Part shown: in pieces, positions 58,851-64,000 of the stretch
How positions within the stretch are numbered: position 1 is the stretch's first letter
Layout of the letters: every line of letters begins with the position of its first letter
Source of the DNA: Streptomyces sp. CA-210063
GTDB taxonomy: Bacteria; Actinomycetota; Actinomycetes; Streptomycetales; Streptomycetaceae
Direction: 5' to 3'
Length of the DNA: 64,000 bases
NCBI RefSeq assembly: GCF_024612015.1
Contig: NZ_CP102512.1
Location: 4,030,001 to 4,094,000 of the forward strand
Made by a program: the position numbers and the translations under genes
Notes under the pieces: generated by a model
Database searches by the model: none
Told to the model about the DNA's origin: nothing
What the model saw: only the letters and a program-made list of their open reading frames with translations

Positions 58851-60469
58851 CGCGGGCCTCCTGTGGGGGGTTCTTCGGGGTCGGGGGTGTCGTCGGCGGG
58901 GGTGTCGTCGGCAGGTGCGCCGTTGTCGTCGGACGTCCCGTCGTCGGGGGTCTTGCCGGGAGGGGGCTCGTCCGGGGGTGTGTCGGGCGACGTGGTCTGC
59001 TGCGGAGGGGTGTCCGGGGTGGGCGTGCGCTCGGCGGCGACGGCTGCGTCGGGGGCAGCTGTGGCACCGGGTGCGGCCTCCGGCCTGGGCTCGGGCTCGG
59101 CCTTCGGCTCCGACTCGCGCTTGGGCTCGGGCTCGGGCTCGGGCTCGACCTTCGGCTCCGACTCGGCCTCCGGCGTTGGCGCCGGCGTGGGGTCGTCGAA
59201 GGCTGGGCGGGCGTGGTGCCAGGGGGCGTCCGCGCTGCGGGGGGCGGGGCGGGTGGGGCGCGGCCGCGCCGAGGGCTCGGCGGTGCCGGAGGCCTCGGCC
59301 GGGGTCGCGCGCCGGCTCGCTGAGCCTTCCGACGCCGAGCGGGCGCGGCGTGGGCCGGCGGGGGGCGTGCGCTGGGACTGCTCGGTTCGCTCGGCGGGCG
59401 CCGTCTGCTGTTCCGAGGCCGGGGCCTGCTCTTCCACAGCGCCCTGCTCCCCGGCAGAGGGCTGGACGCCGGGTGCCGGGGACTCGGTCGGAGAAGGCTG
59501 TGCGGGGGTCTCGGCCCGTTGCGTGGCCGAGCCTACGTCGGCGGAGCGGGTGTGGCGCGTGGTCGTGGGGCGCGCGGTCGCGTCGGGCGGCGAGCTGGGC
59601 GCAGCTTGGCTTACCGAATCCTCGGCCGCCGTGCGCGCACGACGCGGGGTTGCCGGGCGCGCGGTCGCGTCGGGTGGCGAGCCGGCTGCGGCTTGGCTTG
59701 CCGAGCCCTCCGCCGCCGTGCGGGCACGACGCGGGGTCGCCTGCGCGCCCGGTGTGTCGGCTGTGGCCTGGCTTGCCGAGCCCTCCGTTACCGAGCGAGC
59801 CCGGCGTACCGGGCGGTCGCCGGTCGTGCGGGCGGGGCGGTCGCCGGTTGTACGGGCGGCTGCGGCTCGGGCGGGGCGGGCTGGGGCCGGGGGGAGTTGG
59901 CCCTTGAGGGGGCCCCATTCGTTGGGGTCGGGGACGCCGGGCGGGAGCATCTGGCGGCGTTTGGGGGCGCCGTGTGCCGCGCCCGCCGCAGGCTCCCCCG
60001 GTTCCTTCGCGCCGGGCCAGGCCTTGGCCACGCGGGCAGCGAGGACGAAGTCCTTGCGGAGGGGGTGGCCCTCGAAGGTCTCGGGGAGGAGGAGGTGGTC
60101 CAGCGCGGGGTGGCCCTCGAAGCGGACGCCGAACATTTCGTGGGTCTCGCGTTCGTGCCAGGCCGCGCCGGCGTAGATGTCGACGGCGGTGGGCAGGACC
60201 GGGGACTCGTGCGGGACCGTGGTGCGGACGAGGAGGCGCCGGACCGGGGTCAGGGCCACCACGTGGGCCGACACGCGGAAACCCGTGCCTGGTTCGTCGA
60301 CCGCGCTCAGCCAGTCGAAATAGGTGCAGCCCAGTGTGGAGTGGGCCGTGCGCAGGGCCTCGGTCCAGGATGCGGACGGGACATCCACGGTGAGGACGTC
60401 GTACGACTCCTCGGCCGTGGCCTCGGGGCCGAAGATCTCCTCGACGGGGGCGGGCAGCCAGCCGGTCAC
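58847..60469 (-). CDS. nuoC: NADH-quinone oxidoreductase-type subunit C with 370-residue disordered tail
   Basis: 540 residues; the NuoC core ends near residue 165 and has [29 protein letters not shown] and [15 protein letters not shown]. The remaining residues are Pro/Ala/Ser/Arg/Glu-rich, with 25-30-residue repeats containing [14 protein letters not shown] and a Pro-Glu stretch [20 protein letters not shown]. Ordinary NuoC is 150-230 residues and binds NuoD, which is missing here. Overlaps nuoB by four bases. Confidence 0.9.
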   Translation of the reverse strand: MTGWLPAPVEEIFGPEATAEESYDVLTVDVPSASWTEALRTAHSTLGCTYFDWLSAVDEPGTGFRVSAHVVALTPVRRLLVRTTVPHESPVLPTAVDIYAGAAWHERETHEMFGVRFEGHPALDHLLLPETFEGHPLRKDFVLAARVAKAWPGAKEPGEPAAGAAHGAPKRRQMLPPGVPDPNEWGPLKGQLPPAPARPARAAAARTTGDRPARTTGDRPVRRARSVTEGSASQATADTPGAQATPRRARTAAEGSASQAAAGSPPDATARPATPRRARTAAEDSVSQAAPSSPPDATARPTTTRHTRSADVGSATQRAETPAQPSPTESPAPGVQPSAGEQGAVEEQAPASEQQTAPAERTEQSQRTPPAGPRRARSASEGSASRRATPAEASGTAEPSARPRPTRPAPRSADAPWHHARPAFDDPTPAPTPEAESEPKVEPEPEPEPKRESEPKAEPEPRPEAAPGATAAPDAAVAAERTPTPDTPPQQTTSPDTPPDEPPPGKTPDDGTSDDNGAPADDTPADDTPDPEEPPTGGPR

Positions 60470-61335
60470 CTGTCCCCCTCCCCGGCGCCGGCACCCGTTC
60501 CCGTACCGGCACCCGTTCCAGCGTCGGTGCCTGTTCCAGCCTCGGTGTCCGTGACGGCCTCAGGACCCGCAGCGGCACCGGCACCCGTGACGCCCCCGGT
60601 GTCCGCGGCGGCCTCAGCACCCGTGGCGGCACCGGCACCCGTGACGGCCCCGGTGTCCGTGGCGGCCTCCGTCGCAGCCCCCGGCGGCTTCACCAAGTCG
60701 CTCTGCAGCGCCGCAGGTGAAGGGTGCGCGCCTCCGGGGCCGTTTCCGTACCGTTCCCCGAGGGACTCCCTCGCGATCTTCTCCTGGAGTTTCAGGATGC
60801 CCTGGAGCAGGGCCTCGGGGCGGGGCGGGCAGCCGGGGACGTAGACGTCGACGGGGATGATCTGGTCGACGCCCTTGGTGACGGAGTAGGAGTCCCAGTA
60901 GGGGCCGCCGCAGTTGGAGCAGGCGCCGAAGGAGATGACGTACTTCGGTTCGGGCATCTGTTCGTAGAGGCGCTTCACCGCCGGGGCCATCTTGTCCGTG
61001 ACCGTGCCGGAGACGACCATGAGGTCGGCCTGGCGCGGGCCGGGTGCGAAGGGGATCACGCCGAGGCGGATGAAGTCGTGGCGGGCCATGGACGCGGCGA
61101 TGAACTCGATCGCGCAGCAGGCCAGGCCGAAGTTGAAGACCCAGAGCGAGTAGCGGCGGCCCCAGTTGAGGATCACCTTCATCGGCTCGGGGGCGAGGCG
61201 GGCCAGGGCGCCCAGCCGTTTCGGTTCCGGAAGCAGGACGGGTTCCGCCGTGGCGGGACCCACTGCGGCGGGATCCACTGCGGCCGGCCGCCCCGTGGTG
61301 TGTGGCTGCCCCGTGGTGTGTGGCGTCACGTCCAT
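60466..61335 (-). CDS. nuoB: NADH-quinone oxidoreductase-type subunit B with repetitive tail
   Basis: 289 residues from ATG 61335. Residues 1-40 are a variable extension. The core is complete: GLACCAIEF (Cys73, 74), [10 protein letters not shown] (Cys139) and [11 protein letters not shown] (Cys169) ligate cluster N2. Residues 220-289 form a Gly/Ala/Thr-rich repeat tail ([17 protein letters not shown]), unlike normal NuoB. The start overlaps the nuoA end by ten bases. Confidence 0.93.
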   Translation of the reverse strand: MDVTPHTTGQPHTTGRPAAVDPAAVGPATAEPVLLPEPKRLGALARLAPEPMKVILNWGRRYSLWVFNFGLACCAIEFIAASMARHDFIRLGVIPFAPGPRQADLMVVSGTVTDKMAPAVKRLYEQMPEPKYVISFGACSNCGGPYWDSYSVTKGVDQIIPVDVYVPGCPPRPEALLQGILKLQEKIARESLGERYGNGPGGAHPSPAALQSDLVKPPGAATEAATDTGAVTGAGAATGAEAAADTGGVTGAGAAAGPEAVTDTEAGTGTDAGTGAGTGTGAGAGEGDR

Positions 61336-61721
61336 GCCAGGACGCCCTTCTTGTATGCGTAGAGCAGGCCCACGGCCAGGAAGCCGAGGAAGACGAACAT
61401 CTCGACGAGCGTCGTCGCGCCGTAGCCGTCGTCGGCGAAGACCGTCGCCCAGGGGAAGAGGAAGATCGAGTCGATGGCGAAGATGACATAGAGGAAGGCG
61501 TAGACGTAGTAGCGGACCTGAGTGTGGGCCCAGCCCTCGCCGACGGGGTCGACGCCGCACTCGTACGTCAGGAGCTTCTCCCGGGTGGGGACGTCGGGCC
61601 GCAGCAACCGTCCCGCGCCGAAGGCGACGGCGACGAAGAGCACGCCCACGGCGGCGAGCAGTCCGACCACCGAGTAGGACTGGAAGTAGTCCGCCGCTAC
61701 CGCGACGGTCGGTTCCGGCAC
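61326..61721 (-). CDS. nuoA: NADH-quinone oxidoreductase-type subunit A
   Basis: 131 residues from GTG 61721 ([16 protein letters not shown]), with GGGAGCGAGG upstream. Three helices and the conserved [20 protein letters not shown] with the loop Cys, then [17 protein letters not shown]. First gene of the cluster. A promoter candidate lies at 61810-61837. Confidence 0.95.
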   Translation of the reverse strand: MPEPTVAVAADYFQSYSVVGLLAAVGVLFVAVAFGAGRLLRPDVPTREKLLTYECGVDPVGEGWAHTQVRYYVYAFLYVIFAIDSIFLFPWATVFADDGYGATTLVEMFVFLGFLAVGLLYAYKKGVLAWT

Positions 61722-61809
61722 GTCCGTCCTCGCTCCCTGGCCTGGCGACGCGTACGTACGTGAGGGGATGCCGTACGTGCTTCGCCGTTCGACGATCTGT
61801 ACGCACGGG

Positions 61810-61837
61810 AGTCTAGGCCCTGCTAAAGAGAGCGTAA
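61810..61837 (-). promoter_or_regulatory. Putative nuoA promoter
   Basis: On the minus strand TTACGC (61832-61837) and TAGACT (61810-61815) are 16 bases apart, about 90 bases upstream of the nuoA start. Confidence 0.45.
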
Positions 61838-61982
61838 GCAGCCCGTCACAGCTCGGCACCCCCAGGCTCCCGCACGTCCGGGTCCGGAAGGTCCGGGTCC
61901 GGGTGGGGTGGGGTTTTCCCCAGGGCGGGCGGGAGGTCCGCCTCATGGCGCGGGGTGGGGGCGGGCGGGCAGGCTGGGGAGC

Positions 61983-63206
61983 ATGACCGATCCCCTCTCC
62001 TCCTCGACCGGCTCCAGACGGCCGTACGGTCGTCCGCTGCCCTCCAGCCACACGCCCTCCGAGCCGCTGCCGCCCGCGCGGTTCGCGTTCGGGGGGCAGA
62101 CGTGGCGGGAGATCGCGCATCTGCTGGCGAATCTGCCGTTCGCGCTGTTCGGTTTCGTGTACGTGACGACGGTGCTGTTCACCAGTGCCTTTCTGACGCT
62201 GACGGTGATCGGTTTTCCGCTGCTCGCCGCCGCGCTGATGGGTGCGCGGCAGCTGGGGCGGCTGGAGCGGATACGGGCGCGGGCGCTGCTGCGGGTGCGG
62301 GTGGACGAGCCGAGTCCCCTGCCGTTCCGTGGGGGGCGCCGGGCGGACGAGGGGTTCTTCACGCAGGTGTGGATGAGCGTGAAGGACCCGGTCGGCTGGC
62401 GTTCGATGCTGTACGAGCTGATCCGGATGCCGTGGGGCATCGCGACGTTCGTCATCACCCTCACGGGGCTGTTCGTGGCGTGGCCGGTGCTGCCGTACAT
62501 CGTGCGGGGGCTGACGAATGTGGACCGGGTGATGGTGCGGTCCCTGTTGTCGCCGTCCGACGAACTGGAGCGGCGTATCGCGGAGCTGGAGTCCGACCGG
62601 GGGGTGGTCGTCGATACGGCCGCCGCCGATATGCGGCGGATCGAGCGGGATCTGCATGACGGGGCGCAGGCGCGGCTGGTGAATCTGGCGATGGGGCTCG
62701 GGCTGGCGAAGGAGAAACTGCTGGAGGATCCGGATGCGGCCGCCTCGATGGTGGAGGAGGCGCACGGTGAGGTGAAGCTGGCGTTGCAGGAGCTGCGGGA
62801 TCTGGCGCGGGGGATCCATCCGGCGGTGCTGACGGATCGGGGACTCGACGCGGCGCTGTCGTCGGTGGCCTCGCGGTGTACCGCGCCGGTGAAGGTGACC
62901 GTCGATCTGGTCGCGCGGCCTGCCGCCGCGATCGAGGGCATCGCCTATTTCACCGTCTCCGAGCTGCTGCAGAACATCAGCAAGCACAGTGGGGCCAAGT
63001 CCGCCGCGGTGGATGTCTGGCGGTCCGAGGACCGGCTCCTCATCCAGGTCTGGGACGACGGGCAGGGGGGCGCCCAGCTCGACGGCGGTACGGGGATCGC
63101 CGGGCTCGCGGAGCGTCTCGACGCGGTCGACGGGCTCTTTGTGATCGAGTCGCCGGTGGGTGGGCCTACGACGATCACGGCGGAGTTGCCCTGGCGGGAA
63201 CGGTAG
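61983..63206 (+). CDS. Sensor histidine kinase with putative-sensor domain
   Basis: 407 residues from ATG 61983. Residues 45-200 are a membrane sensor domain of two helical hairpins (FALFGFVYVTTVLFTSAFL, GIATFVITLTGLFVAWPVL). The HisKA_3 motif is RIERDLHDGAQARLVNLAMG with His225 as the phosphorylation site; the ATPase has SELLQNISKHSGA, WDDGQGG and GTGIAGLAERLDAVDG. A NarL/DesR-type kinase. No response regulator is in the window. Divergent from nuoA. Confidence 0.93.
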   Translation: MTDPLSSSTGSRRPYGRPLPSSHTPSEPLPPARFAFGGQTWREIAHLLANLPFALFGFVYVTTVLFTSAFLTLTVIGFPLLAAALMGARQLGRLERIRARALLRVRVDEPSPLPFRGGRRADEGFFTQVWMSVKDPVGWRSMLYELIRMPWGIATFVITLTGLFVAWPVLPYIVRGLTNVDRVMVRSLLSPSDELERRIAELESDRGVVVDTAAADMRRIERDLHDGAQARLVNLAMGLGLAKEKLLEDPDAAASMVEEAHGEVKLALQELRDLARGIHPAVLTDRGLDAALSSVASRCTAPVKVTVDLVARPAAAIEGIAYFTVSELLQNISKHSGAKSAAVDVWRSEDRLLIQVWDDGQGGAQLDGGTGIAGLAERLDAVDGLFVIESPVGGPTTITAELPWRER

Positions 63207-63511
63207 CCCCCGGCGGTTGAGCCGGTTCTCGTGCGCGGCCGAGGGCTTCAAGGGCGGGGGCTTCTTCGCCGTGGGCGCCTGTTCGCCTCTTCGCCGTGGG
63301 GTGTCGCGTCGTGGGCGGGGACGGGTTTGTTGTGGTTGCTCGCGCCGTTCCCCGCGCTCCTGGAAGGGGCCTACGGCCCTTCCAGGAGCGCGGGGTGGGG
63401 AAAACCCCCGTATCGAGACGCCGACTTGCTCCATGGTCCGGGGGGTTGGGGGCGAGCACTGTGGGAGTACGACATCCGGAGTGCGGGACGAGTGAAGGCG
63501 GGGCGACCGTG
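63207..63511. other. Intergenic region with recurring palindrome
   Basis: No gene is seen. The notable feature is a 19-bp perfect stem at 63350-63368/63377-63395 (CCCCGCGCTCCTGGAAGGG and its complement), preceded by TTGCTCGCGCCGTT. It may end the first kinase transcript. Confidence 0.7.
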
Positions 63512-64000
63512 ATGGCCACGGAGTACGGGCAGGGGTACGCGAGTTGGGGCGAGGAACAGCGGCATCGGGTGCCGGCGGGGCTGCGGGCGCCGTTCGAGGC
63601 GCGCAGCTGGCGGGAGTTCGGGTATGTGCTGCTGGGGCTGCCGATCGGGATCCTGCTGTTCACGTACGCCGTGACGATGCTGTCGCTCGGCGCGGGGCTG
63701 CTGATCACCTTCCTCGGGGTGCCGGTGCTGGCGGCGGGGCTGGCCGGATGCCGGGGGTTCGGCTCGTTGGAGCGGGCACGGGCACGGGCGCTGCTCGGGG
63801 TGGACGTGGACCGGCCGGAGCCCTTGCGGATGAAGGGGCACGGGGCGATGGCGTGGATGGGCGCCATGCTGCGGAGCGGGGCGTCGTGGCGGCACCTGCT
63901 GTACGCCGTCGTGCAGTTCCCCTGGTCCGTGTTCTCGTTCGTGGTGGCGGTGAACTTCTGGGCGTACGGCTGGGCGCTGCTGACGTATCCCCTGTGGTTC
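63512..64000 (+). CDS. Sensor domain protein, probably a second histidine kinase, 3' end cut by the window
   Basis: 163 codons are open to the window edge from ATG 63512 (a GTG three bases earlier is in frame). The sequence MATEYGQGYASWGEEQRHR is followed by SWREFGYVLLGLPIGILLF, LGAGLLITFLGVPVLAAG and FPWSVFSFVVAVNFWAYG, the same putative-sensor domain as in the kinase just upstream. The kinase part would lie beyond the window. Confidence 0.8.
   Translation, partial: MATEYGQGYASWGEEQRHRVPAGLRAPFEARSWREFGYVLLGLPIGILLFTYAVTMLSLGAGLLITFLGVPVLAAGLAGCRGFGSLERARARALLGVDVDRPEPLRMKGHGAMAWMGAMLRSGASWRHLLYAVVQFPWSVFSFVVAVNFWAYGWALLTYPLWF

Noticed and set aside
57211..61721. Hidden nuoD, E, F or G within the cluster
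   Set aside because: Genes overlap or abut (nuoC/nuoH by four bases) and no NuoD, flavin or 24/75-kDa motif is readable in any frame.

Overview
The window is a stretch of high-G+C actinobacterial chromosome, almost certainly Streptomyces. Evidence: very strong G/C bias at third codon positions, frequent GTG/TTG starts with purine-rich ribosome sites, the str and rpo gene blocks in the order typical of the genus, and lineage-typical families (DUF397/DUF5753 regulators, DUF1707, HTTM/DUF5819, an nuo cluster without nuoD-G, C-type putative-sensor kinases). From memory, the order from tuf back to nuoA resembles the Streptomyces coelicolor core region, read in reverse. No rRNA, CRISPR, prophage, insertion sequence or large biosynthetic cluster is visible.

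Layout. 1-5.7 kb: HTTM/DUF5819 membrane pair, a secreted protein, a WhiJ-like triad (DUF5753 regulator, DUF397 protein, divergent ATPase) and a winged-helix protein with a C-terminal zinc ribbon. 5.8-10.5 kb: a two-gene RNA end-processing and ligation locus, namely an RNA ligase-polynucleotide kinase fusion followed by a 1004-residue fusion of MJ1316, EEP, 2H and eukaryotic-type poly(A)-polymerase modules. 10.6-14.8 kb (minus): a glucuronoxylan operon, GH115 alpha-glucuronidase then GH10 xylanase. 15-19.4 kb (minus): rpsL-rpsG-fusA-tuf. 19.8-33.9 kb (minus): DUF1707 protein, rplJL-rpoBC, a lipoprotein, tRNA-Trp-secE-nusG-rplK-rplA. 34-41.4 kb: aspC, adenosine deaminase, murB, a TetR-regulated DHA2 exporter, a two-subunit (R)-hydroxyacyl dehydratase pair, rpmG, tRNA-Met and tRNA-Thr. 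41.8-50.6 kb: amidohydrolase, lipoprotein, NAD(P)-binding protein, tRNA-Tyr, YajQ, GlsB-like protein, APC permease, a barstar-domain protein, YccF and HtpX. 50.7-61.7 kb (minus): nuoABCHIJKLMN with no nuoD, E, F or G. 61.9-64 kb: two tandem sensor-kinase-type genes, the second cut by the window edge.

How the genes work together. The core blocks supply transcription and translation machinery and are punctuated by hairpins between rplL and rpoB, between rpoB and rpoC, and after rplA, nusG and tuf. The xylan operon would remove glucuronic acid side groups and cut the backbone. The RNA locus contains end recognition, phosphodiesterase, nuclease, nucleotidyl transfer, kinase and ligase activities in two coupled genes, which suggests a self-contained RNA-repair pathway; it is the most interesting system in the window. 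A second theme is unstable tandem repeats, both intergenic and inside coding regions (nusG acidic domain, xylanase n-region, NuoB/NuoC/NuoJ tails, RNA-repair linkers). All functions are inferred by reading motifs; no database search was possible.
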